A stretch of 64,000 nt of DNA from JBJXHN01 sp046233135 (GTDB lineage Bacteria > Pseudomonadota > Alphaproteobacteria > Rhodospirillales > Rhodospirillaceae). How positions within the stretch are numbered: position 1 is the first letter of the stretch; the number at the start of each line of letters is the position of its first letter. This document shows positions 33,590 to 43,645 of the stretch, in pieces. The notes beneath the pieces are model-generated. The model had not been told where the DNA came from and did not search any database. It was given only the letters and a program-made list of their open reading frames with translations. The position numbers and the translations under genes are program-made. Location: contig JBJXHN010000004.1 in NCBI GenBank assembly GCA_046233135.1, forward strand, positions 186,001 to 250,000, written 5' to 3'.

Positions 33590-33629
33590 CCGCTTTTCCA
33601 TTGCGGGTCGACTGTCCGTTTGATCGATG

Positions 33630-33661
33630 GCCGAAGGGGAAACCGCGCCCTTCGGCTTCTT
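33630..33661 (+). terminator. Terminator after flaF
   Basis: A perfect 9-bp stem (33630-33638 with 33648-33656), a 9-nt loop and a TTCTT tail, between flaF and the GT41 gene. Confidence 0.7.
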
Positions 33662-33716
33662 AGTCTACGGGACTTTGGGGTCTCTGCGCACTGGGCACGA
33701 CCCGGGAGGGACAGGC

Positions 33717-36503
33717 ATGACGGATTCAGGTCGGGCTGACATCCTTTCGCCATTGCTGGTTGAAGCGGCACGGCGTTTGGACGAAGGCGATCTGGATACG
33801 GCGGAGATATTGCTGGAAACACATCTTCTTCGTCGCCCTGACGATGTCCGTGGGTTGATTCTGGCCGGACGGTTGTTGGAGGCGCGGGGGGATGTTGCCG
33901 CTGCGGAAAGCCGGTATGCGGAAGCGATCGCTATCGAGCCCACCAATGAAGCTGCGGCTTTGGGGTGTGCTGGTGCCCTTGTGTTTCGTGGAGCGGTGCA
34001 GGAAGCATTGGCCTGCATCCAGCATGCCCGACAAGCCGCGCCCGATTCCCTGGACCTTCTGCGGCGGGAAGCCCGTCTTTTGCGGGCACTTGGGCGGGAT
34101 GGGACCGACATTGCGCGCCGTGTGGTCGATCTCGCTCCGGATCGTTCGGATTCCTGGCTTTTGCTGGGGCTGGCGGCCCTGTACCGCGACTCAGACCTGA
34201 CTGTGGCTGCCCTGCGGTCGGCGGTGCAAGTGGATCCTGCCGAGTTCGATGCCTGGAATTCCTTGGGCGTTGCGTTGGGGCACCGGCGGAACCTGCCGGA
34301 GGCGGAAGCTGCGCTGCATCGGGCCATCCGACTGCAGCCTCCAACAGACTCACCCTGGACCAACCTCGGCAATCTTCTCTGCGCCGCCCATTGTACGGCG
34401 GAACAGAAAGCGCGGGGGATTGCGGCCTATCGCGCCGCCCTGGACCGAGCTCCCCGGTCCTACATTGCGGCGAATAATCTGGCCATTGCCTTGAAGGATA
34501 GTGGCGATCTGATCGGAGCCCTTTCCGCCGCGGATCAGGCCATCGCCAATGGCCCCATGGAATCCCAGGGTTACAGCACGCGGGGAAATATATTCCGGGC
34601 GTTGGAACGATTCGCAGAGGCCCGCGACATGCATGGCCGGGCCTTGAGCCTGGACCCGGCACGGGCTGACTACCACACGAACATGGGCCTGGTGTTGCTG
34701 GGGCTGGAGGACAATGTCCGGGCGGAACGGCATTTCCGGGCCGCTGATCGGATCCATCCTGACCGGTTGGAATACCAAGTGAACCTGGGAACCTTCCTGT
34801 CATCGATCAACAGTTGCGAGGAAGCCGAGGGGCTGTTCAAGGAGGCCCTAAAGAAAGATCCCACCGATCTGATAGCCTGGCTGAACCTCGGGGGAAGCCT
34901 TTATCGCCAGGACAAGAGCGAAGAAGCCGCAGATGCCTTCCGGCAGGTGCTCCGGCTGGATCCCGGCAATGAGAAAGCCCTATTCAGCCTGAGTGTAGTC
35001 TTGTGGTCCCTGATGGAGGTTCAGGAAGCCCTGGAGATTTTCGACAGGATCGACCCGGCGGCCATCGGTGCTCCCCGCTACTGGAATTTCCGCTCGGTAT
35101 TGTGCACGCATTTGTTGGACCAGGCGGAAGCCAGGAAAAGTGGGGAAATGGCCATCGCCGATTCCTCTCGGGATTGCTCGTTCTACTACAGCAACTACCT
35201 GTTTAACGCCCATTACCTGGATCAATTGACGAAGCAGGAATTGTTTGACCTGCATTGCGGATGGGACCAACGGTTCGGCTCGGCGGTGCATACCCGCGGG
35301 GATCCCCACCCCCATGATCGGGATCCGGAGCGGCGTTTACGGATCGGGTATATCTCACCGGATTTCAGGCGTCATTCGGTGGCCTATTTTTCCGGTCCAA
35401 TCATTGATCGCCATGACCGATCCCAGTTCGAGGTCTATTGCTATTACACGGGGCTGAAAGAGGATTCCGTTTCCCGGAACTTCGCGGAGATTACCGACCA
35501 TTGGCATTCGGTGGCCGGCTTGTCGCGCAATGAACTGGAAGAGCTGATACTGTCTCACCGCATCGATATTTTGGTCGATCTGGCGGGCCATACCGGAAAC
35601 AACGCCCTGCAAATCATGGCGCGCAAGCTTGCTCCGGTTCAGGTCACCTATCTCGGTTACCCGAATACCACCGGCCTGAAAGCCATTGACTGGCGGTTGA
35701 CGGATATCCACGCCGATCCTCCGGACCGGGACGTGGACCAGATGTCCGAAATTCCCTGGCGGTTGCGCCGGTCGTTCCTGCTGTTCAGGGAAGCGGACAA
35801 AATGCCCGACGCGGCGTCGTTGCCGATGGAGACGGCAGGCCATTTCACGATCGGATCATTCAACAACATCTCCAAAGCCGGTCCCCGGTCGGCGGAAGCC
35901 TGGCAGACCGTTCTGGATGCGGTGCCGGGCAGCCGGTTGCTGTTGAAGGCGCGGTCGCTTTCCGGGACCCGAACCCGGGCGGTGGTCGCCGACCGGCTGG
36001 CATCCTGGGGCCTGGATATGGCGCGGGTGGATATCGTCGCCTACGCGGGCACCCTGGTGGAGCATCTGGAGACTTATGGCCGCGTGGACGTGGCGGTTGA
36101 CACGACCCCTTACAATGGAACGACCACGACGCTGGAAGCGGCCTGGATGGGGGTGCCGACACTGACCTTGCGGGGGAAACGGCACTGCGCCCGTGTCGGC
36201 ACCAGCATCATGACCAATCTGGGACTGGCGGACCGGTTCGTCGCCGAAGACCTGCCGGACTTGGCGGCCAAGGCACGGGCTCTGGCGGCGGACCCGGCCG
36301 GGCTGGCGGTGTTGCGCAAGGGGTTGCGCCGGCGTGTCCAGGACTCTCCTTTGCAGGACGAAACCGGATTTATGATGGAGCTGGAGGCCGCCTATCGGGA
36401 GATGTGGCGCCGATGGTGCGCCGGACCAGTGACCTACACCCAGTGTCCGCCACCGTTGAACGCAGAGGCTGTACTGGAAGACGCCGTTACGCCTGTCGTG
36501 TAA
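33717..36503 (+). CDS. TPR/GT41 O-GlcNAc transferase-like protein, canonical type
   Basis: A 928-residue protein. About twelve TPR units fill residues 1-500 (WNSLGVALGHRRNLPEAEAA, YHTNMGLVLLGLEDNVRAER, AWLNLGGSLYRQDKSEEAAD). The catalytic region from about 540 has RIGYISPDFRRHSVAYFSGP with the general-base-type His near 552, LAPVQVTYLGYPNTTGLKAI, and PYNGTTTTLEAAWMGVPTLT (798 onward), then HCARVGTSIMTNLGL. This is the canonical OGT/SPINDLY signature set. GGGAGG precedes ATG 33717; an earlier in-frame start lies inside the flaF terminator. Placed directly after flagellin-flbT-flaF, it is the best candidate for a flagellin O-glycosyltransferase. Confidence 0.9.
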   Translation: MTDSGRADILSPLLVEAARRLDEGDLDTAEILLETHLLRRPDDVRGLILAGRLLEARGDVAAAESRYAEAIAIEPTNEAAALGCAGALVFRGAVQEALACIQHARQAAPDSLDLLRREARLLRALGRDGTDIARRVVDLAPDRSDSWLLLGLAALYRDSDLTVAALRSAVQVDPAEFDAWNSLGVALGHRRNLPEAEAALHRAIRLQPPTDSPWTNLGNLLCAAHCTAEQKARGIAAYRAALDRAPRSYIAANNLAIALKDSGDLIGALSAADQAIANGPMESQGYSTRGNIFRALERFAEARDMHGRALSLDPARADYHTNMGLVLLGLEDNVRAERHFRAADRIHPDRLEYQVNLGTFLSSINSCEEAEGLFKEALKKDPTDLIAWLNLGGSLYRQDKSEEAADAFRQVLRLDPGNEKALFSLSVVLWSLMEVQEALEIFDRIDPAAIGAPRYWNFRSVLCTHLLDQAEARKSGEMAIADSSRDCSFYYSNYLFNAHYLDQLTKQELFDLHCGWDQRFGSAVHTRGDPHPHDRDPERRLRIGYISPDFRRHSVAYFSGPIIDRHDRSQFEVYCYYTGLKEDSVSRNFAEITDHWHSVAGLSRNELEELILSHRIDILVDLAGHTGNNALQIMARKLAPVQVTYLGYPNTTGLKAIDWRLTDIHADPPDRDVDQMSEIPWRLRRSFLLFREADKMPDAASLPMETAGHFTIGSFNNISKAGPRSAEAWQTVLDAVPGSRLLLKARSLSGTRTRAVVADRLASWGLDMARVDIVAYAGTLVEHLETYGRVDVAVDTTPYNGTTTTLEAAWMGVPTLTLRGKRHCARVGTSIMTNLGLADRFVAEDLPDLAAKARALAADPAGLAVLRKGLRRRVQDSPLQDETGFMMELEAAYREMWRRWCAGPVTYTQCPPPLNAEAVLEDAVTPVV

Positions 36504-36517
36504 AGGGGGAGCATTCC

Positions 36518-38287
36518 ATGCACCCGCGTGCCCCAATGATCTTGCGGATGCTGGAGGCCGGCCTGGCCGATATGGCCTTGCAGTCCTGCGCGGATCTGGT
36601 GGCGGCCGATCCGGATGATCCCCAGGGGCGGCTTCTGGCCGCCGGCGTCGCCCTTCGGCTCGGCCGGGTCACCGAAGCGGAAGGACATCTGGCCGCCGGT
36701 CTGGCGGTCGCCTCCGACGATCCGGCTCTTCGGGTGGAGCGGGCGGGGCTTGCCTTGCGCAGCGACCGGCCGGCCGAAGCCGTGACGGACTTGCGGGTCG
36801 CCGCGCAGGGCCTGCCCGATCATCCGGCCGTTCTCGCCATGCTCGGCGAGGCTCTTTGGCGGGCTGGCGAAAATCCCGACGAGGCCGAAGCGATTCTGCG
36901 CCGCGCGCGCGCCCTGGTGCCCGATGCCCCGGGGCCGGCCCACAATTTGGGGCGTCTGTTGCTGCACGAACGGAAGTCCCCGCAGGAGGCTCTGCCGCAT
37001 CTGGAGGTTGCTGCGGCGCTGGCGCCGCACAGCCCGGATGTTCTGGCCGACCTCGCCGCGGCCTTGCGGAAGGCCGGCCGGCCGGCGGAGGCGGTTCCGC
37101 TGCTGGAGCGTGCGGCCAAGGCCGCGCCGGACCGGCCGGATCTGGGGGACGCCCTGGGCGGGGCCTTGCTGGCGGCGGAGCGGCCCCACGCGGCCGTGGC
37201 CTGCTATCGCCGTGGAACGGAGGGCTTTCCGCAGCGGGCACAGAGTTGGGCCAACCTCTCGGCCGCCCTGATCGATGCTTGCGCGCCGGTGGAGGCGGTT
37301 GCGGCGGCGGACCGGGCCTTGGCCCTGGCACCGGACGATCTGGCGGCCCGGGCCAATCGGGCCGTGGCGCTGATGCACCTGGGGCGCTATGCCGACGCCG
37401 GCGCCGACTTTGACAGCCGCTGGGCGCTGCCCGAGTTCCGGGAGTCTTATGCCCCCGTTGCCGCTGCGGCCTGGGATGGCCGGCCGATGGCGGGCGGCAC
37501 CCTGCTGGTGCGCTGCGAGCAGGGGCTGGGGGATCAGGTCCTCGCGGCCCGCTACCTTCCGCTGCTGAAGGCCCGCTCCGGTGCCGGATCGGTGGTGGTG
37601 GAAGCCCATCCCCTGATGCATCGGCTGTTGCGTCCGCTATCCGGCGTGGACCGCTTGCTGCCCATGGGGGCGACGCCCCCTGTGGCCGAAGCCTGGGTGG
37701 GGGCCATGAGCCTCGGCTGGCGGGTGGGCGGGGCGGATGGCGGTCCTTTCACCGGCCCTGATCCGGCGGCTGTTCCCTATCTGCGCCCCCCGGATGACGG
37801 ACCGGCGCTGCCCGCTCCCTCCCGGTCCGGGACGACAGCCCGGGTCGGGATCGTCTGGGGCACCAAGCCCCGCCCCCGTGAGCGCTCCTGCCCCCTGGTG
37901 CCCCTGGTCGCGGCCCTGCGGCGGCCGGGCGTGCAGCTTTACAGCCTGCAGGTGGGACCCCGCCAGGAAGAGCGGGCGGAGAAGGGGCTGGCCGGCGAGA
38001 TCATCGATCTGGCCCCCCAGGTGACCGATCTGGCCGATACGGCGGCGCTGATGGCGCGCTTGGATCTGGTGGTGACCGTGGATACCTCGGTGGCCAATCT
38101 GGCAGGTGCCCTGGGGTTGCCGGCCTGGGTGCTGCTGCTGGCCTCGCCGGACTGGCGCTGGGGGATGACGGAGAAGCGGACCCCCTGGTTCCCAACGCTC
38201 CGCCTGTTCCGCCAGCCCGAGCCCGGCGCCTGGGCACCGGTGATGGAGGCGGTGGCCTGCGCTATTGATGAAGAGCTTCAAAAATGA
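36518..38287 (+). CDS. TPR protein with GT9-like C-terminal domain
   Basis: A 589-residue protein. Residues 1-330 are TPR repeats (AVLAMLGEALWRAGENPDEA, SWANLSAALIDACAPVEAVA). From about 360 there is a GT9-like GT-B domain: LLVRCEQGLGDQVLAARYLP, VGIVWGTKPRPRERSCPLVP, LDLVVTVDTSVANLAGALGL, then SPDWRWGMTEKRTPWFPTLR. This parallels the genes at 21665 and 62351. AAAGGGGGAG precedes ATG 36518, 14 bp after the GT41 stop, so the two are co-transcribed. It ends at a strong terminator. Confidence 0.85.
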   Translation: MHPRAPMILRMLEAGLADMALQSCADLVAADPDDPQGRLLAAGVALRLGRVTEAEGHLAAGLAVASDDPALRVERAGLALRSDRPAEAVTDLRVAAQGLPDHPAVLAMLGEALWRAGENPDEAEAILRRARALVPDAPGPAHNLGRLLLHERKSPQEALPHLEVAAALAPHSPDVLADLAAALRKAGRPAEAVPLLERAAKAAPDRPDLGDALGGALLAAERPHAAVACYRRGTEGFPQRAQSWANLSAALIDACAPVEAVAAADRALALAPDDLAARANRAVALMHLGRYADAGADFDSRWALPEFRESYAPVAAAAWDGRPMAGGTLLVRCEQGLGDQVLAARYLPLLKARSGAGSVVVEAHPLMHRLLRPLSGVDRLLPMGATPPVAEAWVGAMSLGWRVGGADGGPFTGPDPAAVPYLRPPDDGPALPAPSRSGTTARVGIVWGTKPRPRERSCPLVPLVAALRRPGVQLYSLQVGPRQEERAEKGLAGEIIDLAPQVTDLADTAALMARLDLVVTVDTSVANLAGALGLPAWVLLLASPDWRWGMTEKRTPWFPTLRLFRQPEPGAWAPVMEAVACAIDEELQK

Positions 38288-38330
38288 ACATACCTTCAAA
38301 AGTGACGATATGTCCGTATCTGAGGTGGGC

Positions 38331-38371
38331 AAAAAAAAGGCCTCTCCAAATTTTCGGAGAGGCCTTTTTTT
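38331..38371. terminator. Bidirectional terminator between TPR/GT9 gene and lysK
   Basis: A perfect 9-bp stem (38339-38347 with 38356-38364), an 8-nt AT-rich loop, eight A before and seven T after, which fits both strands. Confidence 0.95.
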
Positions 38372-38387
38372 CAAGACGTCAAGGCGT

Positions 38388-40010
38388 TCAGCCCGCAGCC
38401 AGATCCTTGCCGGCCAGGGCGTCGTCCAGCAGCGCCAGGCTTTCATCGATGCCGTAAAGGGCAAAGAACGAGCCCATGCGCGGCCCCTGGTCCTGGCCCA
38501 GCAGCACCTGATAGAGGCACTGGAACCAGGCTTTCAGGTCGCCCACGGCCGGGTGGCGTTTGCCCACTTCGTAAACGGCGGTCTGCGCGGTTTCCGCGTC
38601 GGCCGGGCGGGGCAGCCCGGCCAGGGCGGCGCGCAGATCGGCCAGGGCGGCCCGCTCGTCGTCCGTGGGGGCGCGATAGACCTTCTTGGGCAGCACGAAA
38701 TCCCGGTAATAGGCGATGGCGTGCTCCACCAGCCGGTTCAGGGTCGGCGCCGTTTCCGGGGTGGCGGATGGGGCGTAGCGGCTGATGTAATGCCACAGCA
38801 CCGCCGGATCCTCGGAATGGCAGACGCCTGCCAGATTCAGCAGGATGGAGAAGCTCAGGTGCGCCTGTTCCTGCGGCGGCCGGCCGGCATGGATATGCCA
38901 GGCGGGGCTGGACAGCCGGGTTTTTTCGTCCTGTTCGGGGAATTTGTCGACGAAGGTCAGGTATTCGTCGACGGCCCGGGGGATGACATCGAAGAACAGC
39001 TTCTTGGCCGCTTTGGGCTTCTGGAACATGAACAGCGCCAGGCTTTCCGGATTGCCGTAGCGCAGCCACTCTTCCACCGACAGGCCGTTGCCCTTGGACT
39101 TGGAAATCTTGGTCCCGTCCTCGTCCAGGAACAGTTCGTAAGTCAGATTCTGCGGCGGCTGGGCGCCGAGGATGCGGCAAATGGCGCTGGACAGCTTGAC
39201 GCTGTCGATCAGGTCCTTGCCCGACATTTCATAATCGACCCCCAGGGCGTACCACCGGGTGCCCCAGTCGGCCTTCCATTGCAGCTTGCAGGCGCCACCG
39301 GTGACCGGCGTTTCCACCAGCGTGCCGTCCTCGGTCCGGTAGATGATTGTGCCGGACTCCGGCCGGGTTTCGACCACGGGCACCTGCAACACCTGGCCGG
39401 TCTTGGGGCAGACGGGCAGGAAGGGTGAATAGGTGGCGCGCCGTTCCTCGCCCAGGGTGGGCAGTACCACGTCGCGCACTTTGTCATGCAGCTCCAGCAC
39501 CCGCAGCAGGGCGGTGTCGAAGCGGCCGGAGGTGTAGCATTCGGTGGCGCTGTGGAACTCGTATTCGAAGCCGAAGCTGTCGAGGAACGACCGCAGGCGC
39601 GCATTATTGTGATGTCCGAAGCTTTCGTGGGTGCCGAAGGGGTCGGGAATGCGGGTCAGCGGCTTGCCCAGGTGCTGGGCCACCATCTCCTTGTTGGGGA
39701 TGTTGTCGGGCACCTTGCGCAGGCCGTCCATATCGTCGGAAAAGGCGAACAGCCGCGTCGGCATGTCGGGCGCCAGGATGCGGAAGGCATTGCGCACCAT
39801 GGTGGTGCGCACCACTTCGCCGAAGGTGCCGATATGGGGCAGCCCCGACGGCCCGTAGCCGGTTTCGAAGAGCACATAGCCTTTATCGGGCAGTTTGCCT
39901 TTCAGCCGTTTGTCCAGCAGCGCCTTGGCTTCCTGAAACGGCCAGGCGTTGGACGTTTCGGCAAGGGTGCGGTCGACAGACGGCAGATCGGCTCCTGACA
40001 TGAAGGCCAT
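38388..40010 (-). CDS. lysK: Class I lysyl-tRNA synthetase
   Basis: A 540-residue class I LysRS, which charges tRNA-Lys with lysine. The HIGH-type motif is PHIGTF (58-63) and the KMSKS-type motif is KISKSKG (301-307). YEMSGKDLIDSVKLSSAICR and QAHLSFSILLNLAGVC are family segments. Most bacteria use the unrelated class II enzyme; the class I form is typical of archaea, many alphaproteobacteria and spirochaetes. It lies alone between its terminator and the cNMP-binding gene. Confidence 0.95.
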   Translation of the reverse strand: MAFMSGADLPSVDRTLAETSNAWPFQEAKALLDKRLKGKLPDKGYVLFETGYGPSGLPHIGTFGEVVRTTMVRNAFRILAPDMPTRLFAFSDDMDGLRKVPDNIPNKEMVAQHLGKPLTRIPDPFGTHESFGHHNNARLRSFLDSFGFEYEFHSATECYTSGRFDTALLRVLELHDKVRDVVLPTLGEERRATYSPFLPVCPKTGQVLQVPVVETRPESGTIIYRTEDGTLVETPVTGGACKLQWKADWGTRWYALGVDYEMSGKDLIDSVKLSSAICRILGAQPPQNLTYELFLDEDGTKISKSKGNGLSVEEWLRYGNPESLALFMFQKPKAAKKLFFDVIPRAVDEYLTFVDKFPEQDEKTRLSSPAWHIHAGRPPQEQAHLSFSILLNLAGVCHSEDPAVLWHYISRYAPSATPETAPTLNRLVEHAIAYYRDFVLPKKVYRAPTDDERAALADLRAALAGLPRPADAETAQTAVYEVGKRHPAVGDLKAWFQCLYQVLLGQDQGPRMGSFFALYGIDESLALLDDALAGKDLAAG

Positions 40011-40143
40011 GGGTCACTTCCATTGGTGGGTTGAAGAAAACGCGAGGACGCTACAGCGCAATCCGTCCGGAGAAAACCGGATTCCGGCGAAAAGACGCGG
40101 CAACATCACTTTTACGCAAGGGGGACGGGGAAACGGGGGGATC

Positions 40144-40692
40144 TCAGGGACGGTCGACGCGGGCCAGGGCCAGTTCGTGGCCCATGGTCCGCAAGCGTTT
40201 GACCAGGTTCATCATCACCCGGGTCATCACCGGATTGACCGTTTTCAGCTGCGCCTTGAAGGCTTCGGTGGGGATGACGACAACGGTGCACTGCATGGAA
40301 ACGCGAGCGGTGGCCATGCGCGGCTTGCCGTCGATCAGCGCCATTTCCCCGAACATGTCGCCCTTGCCCAGGGTGCCCAGCAGGGTTTCGGCCCCGTCCG
40401 GACGCCGGACCACCATGTCCACCAGGCCACTTTCGATCATGTACACGCTGTCGGGCTGATCTCCTTCCTTGAAGATCACCGAACCGTCCTGAAAGGACTT
40501 GCGCTGAAAACCACCTGCCGCCGTCAAACTCTGTTCCGCCTGCCGTTCCCGTTCGCCCGTGATGCTGATCCGGGGGGTGATCCCTGTGAGGCGATCCCGA
40601 TGGAACGAGTCCCGGGGTGCCCTTCGGTATTTGAGGTCGCATACGCCATATCGCAATGTATTGGAGTATGCCCGCTTCCCTGGGCGATGCAA
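40144..40692 (-). CDS. Cyclic nucleotide-binding domain protein
   Basis: Up to 182 residues with one cNMP-binding beta-barrel: VIFKEGDQPDSVYMIESGLV, GTLGKGDMFGEMALIDGKPR (phosphate-binding cassette with Gly-Glu and the Arg) and MATARVSMQCTVVVIPTEAF. No DNA-binding domain follows, only a 30-residue helical tail. The start is unclear: the frame has no ATG upstream of the domain and TTG 40692 is only the longest choice (TTG 40656 or 40527 are possible). It may sense cAMP from the cyclase at 8446, but that link is speculative. Confidence 0.75.
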   Translation of the reverse strand: MHRPGKRAYSNTLRYGVCDLKYRRAPRDSFHRDRLTGITPRISITGERERQAEQSLTAAGGFQRKSFQDGSVIFKEGDQPDSVYMIESGLVDMVVRRPDGAETLLGTLGKGDMFGEMALIDGKPRMATARVSMQCTVVVIPTEAFKAQLKTVNPVMTRVMMNLVKRLRTMGHELALARVDRP

Positions 40693-40831
40693 CGGGGCAA
40701 AGGTCAGGGCTTCGCTGCGAAAATCGCCGATCAGTTAAGCCGAAAGGCTACAGACCACGCCGCTGTGATGGGGACGGCCGGGGCTTGAGCCGGGATTCAC
40801 ACAGGTCGGCGGGCGCTCTATACTCCGGGCG

Positions 40832-43645
40832 ATGACTGTTTCCGAACCCCTGTCCGCTGCGCCGCCGCCGCCGCCGGCCCGTGCGCCTGCGCCTCCGCCC
40901 GTTCCTGCCCTGGTTGCCGGAGCGCGGGGCGGCTTTATGCTGACCCCCGACGGCGAGGTGGAGGTTCTGGTCAAGGGCAGCGTGCCCGGCGGCAAGTTGC
41001 AGGCCCTGCGCCCGATGGTCTGCCACAGTCCGGCGACGGCGCAGCGCCTGGGGGTTCAGCCCTTCGTTGCCCACGATCTGCTGGAGCTGTTCGCCTTCGC
41101 CCGCCCGGCCACCTTCTGTGCCCCCACGCCGCGCGGGCTGGCCCGGGCCTTGGGCATCCCCGTGCCGGGAACCCAGGAGCAGGAGGCCCGCACCCTGGCG
41201 CTGTCGGCCATGGCGCTGCTCGATGGCCTGTGGCGGCTGCCCGACAAGGAACGGGCAGAGGCGCGCAACATCGCCTGGGCAATGACCCGGGCCGGCTGGC
41301 CCTGGGGGCCGGCGGTGCTGTCGGCCCTGGGCGTGAACGGCGGGATGGCCGATGCCCCGCCGGCGGGGCGGGAAGTGCGTGGCCTTCAGGTCTGGAAGAC
41401 CCTGCCGGAGATCTCCGAACACGCCCCCGAACCGGCTGCCGGCCATCTGCCCGTGGAGCCGGAAGAGGCACGGCGGCGCCTGGCCGACCTGCTGGGATCC
41501 TCGGCGGAGGACCGGCCGCAGCAGGCGGATTATGCCTCGGCGGTGTCGGGCGCTTTTGTGCCGCGTCCGGCCCAGGACGCCCCGACGCTGGTGCTGGCAG
41601 AGGCCGGCACGGGCGTCGGCAAGACGCTGGGTTATATCGCGCCGGCCAGCCTGTGGGCGGAACGCAACGAGGGCTGCGTCTGGATCAGCACCTATACCCG
41701 CAATCTCCAGCGCCAGCTGGATCGCGAGCTGGACCGCCTCTATCCGGATCCGGACGAGAAGGCCCGGCGGGTGGTGGTGCGCAAGGGGCGGGAAAATTAC
41801 CTTTGCCTGCTGAACATGGACGAAGCGTCGGGCCGGCTGGCCTCGGGGGATGTGCGCGATGCGGTGGCCCTGGGGCTGATGGCCCGCTGGGTACGGGCGA
41901 CCCGGGACGGCGATCTGGTGGGCGGCGACTTCCCCGGCTGGCTGACCGACCTGCTGGGGCGGGAGCGCACGCTGGGACTCGCGGACCGGCGCGGGGAATG
42001 TATCTTCAGCGCCTGCGAGCACTATAACCGCTGCTTCATCGAGCGGGCGGTGCGCCGCGCGCGGCGGGCCCGGCTGGTGGTGGCCAACCATGCCCTGGTG
42101 ATGGTGCAGGCCGCCCTGGGCGGGCTGGACGACGGGACCCTGCCCACCCGCTATGTGTTCGACGAGGGCCACCACCTGTTCGATGCCGCCGACGGCGCCT
42201 TCTCCGCCCATTTCACCGGGCTGGAGGCGGCCGAGATGCGGCGCTGGCTGCTGGGGCCGGAAGGGGATGGCCTGCGTAGCCGGGGCCGGGGCCTGAAGCG
42301 GCGCAGCGACGGCCTGTTCGATCCGGACGGCGAGACGGCCGGTCACCTGGATGCCGCCCTGATCGCCGCCCGTGCCCTGCCCGGGGCCGGTGTGGGCATG
42401 CGGTTGGGCGAGGGGCAGCCGAAGGGGCCGGTGGAACGCTTCCTGGCCGCCGTGCGGGCGCAGGTGCTGGCCCGCGCCAGGGGCACGGACGGGCCGCACA
42501 GTCTGGAAACCGAAGTCCATCCCCCCGACCCGGCCCTGCTGGAGGCGGCGGGCGGGGTGGCCGAGGCCCTGGGCAATCTGGTGGATCCGCTGAAGCAGAT
42601 GGTCAAGGACCTGATGACCCGGCTGGACGATGACGCCGCCGAGCTGGACACCCAGACCCGCACCCGGATCGAATCCCTGGCCCGCGCCATCGAGCGCCGG
42701 GTGGTGATGCCCGCCCAGGCCTGGAAAGACATGGTCGCCGGTCTCGGCAATGCGCCGTCCGAAGCGCTGGTGGACTGGCTGGGGGTCGATCGCCAGGACG
42801 GGCGGGAGGTGGACGTGGGCCTGCACCGCCATTGGGTGGATCCCACCGAACCCTTCGCCAACGCCGTGGCCCGGCGTGCCCATGGGCTGGTGGTGACCTC
42901 GGCGACCCTGCGCGACGGCTCGGGCGAGGTGGAAGCGGACTGGCGCAGTGCGGAGCAGCGCAGCGGTGCCGATCACCTGCCCCTGCCGGCGGTGCGGGCG
43001 GCGGTGGCCAGCCCCTTCGACTATCCCGCCGCCACCCGGGTGCTGGTGGTGACCGATGTGCGCAAGGACGATCTGGCGCAGGTGTCCTCGGCCATGCGCG
43101 AGCTGTTCCTGGCCGCCGGCGGCGGGGCGCTGGGGCTGTTCACCGCCATCAGCCGCCTGCGGGCCGTCCACGGCCGCATTGCCGGGGTGCTGGAGACCCA
43201 GGGCCTGCCCCTGCTGGCCCAGCATGTGGACGCCATGGACGTCTCAACCCTGATCGAGGTGTTCCGGGCCGAGGAAGACGCCTGCCTGCTGGGCACCGAT
43301 GCGGTGCGCGACGGGGTGGACGTGCCCGGCCGCTCGCTGCGGCTGATCGTCTTCGACCGGGTGCCCTGGCCCCGGCCGGATATCCTGCACAAGGCCCGCC
43401 GGTCGGCCCTGGGAGGGCGCGGCTACGACGACATGCTGACCCGCCTGAAGCTGAAGCAGGCCTTCGGGCGGCTGGTGCGCCGGGCCAGCGACCGGGGCGT
43501 CTTCGTGCTGCTGGATCCCATGATGCCCTCGCGCCTGTCCGGCGCCTTTCCCCCCGGCGTCGAGGTGGAGCGGGTGGGGCTGGCCGAGGCGGTGGCGATC
43601 ATCCGCCAGCATATCCCCCATCCGGGCGGGGCCGGCGGGGGGTGA
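40832..43645 (+). CDS. DinG/XPD-like superfamily 2 DNA helicase
   Basis: A 937-residue ATP-dependent helicase. After a Pro-rich start and about 220 residues of accessory domain come Walker A AEAGTGVGKT (about 256-265) and the DEAH-like VFDEGHHLF (about 443-451). Iron-sulphur cluster cysteines are visible near C325 (ENYLCLLN) and C390, C395, C401 (GECIFSACEHYNRC). C-terminal motifs are LVVTSATLRDGSGEV, CLLGTDAVRDGVDVPG and QAFGRLVRRASDRG. DinG-type enzymes unwind 5'-3' on damaged or R-loop DNA. It stands alone, with no SOS box recognised. Confidence 0.9.
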   Translation: MTVSEPLSAAPPPPPARAPAPPPVPALVAGARGGFMLTPDGEVEVLVKGSVPGGKLQALRPMVCHSPATAQRLGVQPFVAHDLLELFAFARPATFCAPTPRGLARALGIPVPGTQEQEARTLALSAMALLDGLWRLPDKERAEARNIAWAMTRAGWPWGPAVLSALGVNGGMADAPPAGREVRGLQVWKTLPEISEHAPEPAAGHLPVEPEEARRRLADLLGSSAEDRPQQADYASAVSGAFVPRPAQDAPTLVLAEAGTGVGKTLGYIAPASLWAERNEGCVWISTYTRNLQRQLDRELDRLYPDPDEKARRVVVRKGRENYLCLLNMDEASGRLASGDVRDAVALGLMARWVRATRDGDLVGGDFPGWLTDLLGRERTLGLADRRGECIFSACEHYNRCFIERAVRRARRARLVVANHALVMVQAALGGLDDGTLPTRYVFDEGHHLFDAADGAFSAHFTGLEAAEMRRWLLGPEGDGLRSRGRGLKRRSDGLFDPDGETAGHLDAALIAARALPGAGVGMRLGEGQPKGPVERFLAAVRAQVLARARGTDGPHSLETEVHPPDPALLEAAGGVAEALGNLVDPLKQMVKDLMTRLDDDAAELDTQTRTRIESLARAIERRVVMPAQAWKDMVAGLGNAPSEALVDWLGVDRQDGREVDVGLHRHWVDPTEPFANAVARRAHGLVVTSATLRDGSGEVEADWRSAEQRSGADHLPLPAVRAAVASPFDYPAATRVLVVTDVRKDDLAQVSSAMRELFLAAGGGALGLFTAISRLRAVHGRIAGVLETQGLPLLAQHVDAMDVSTLIEVFRAEEDACLLGTDAVRDGVDVPGRSLRLIVFDRVPWPRPDILHKARRSALGGRGYDDMLTRLKLKQAFGRLVRRASDRGVFVLLDPMMPSRLSGAFPPGVEVERVGLAEAVAIIRQHIPHPGGAGGG

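Noticed and set aside
40748..43225. 825-codon minus-strand frame opposite the helicase gene
   Set aside because: No recognisable motifs and antisense-type composition; the plus-strand helicase motifs are complete.
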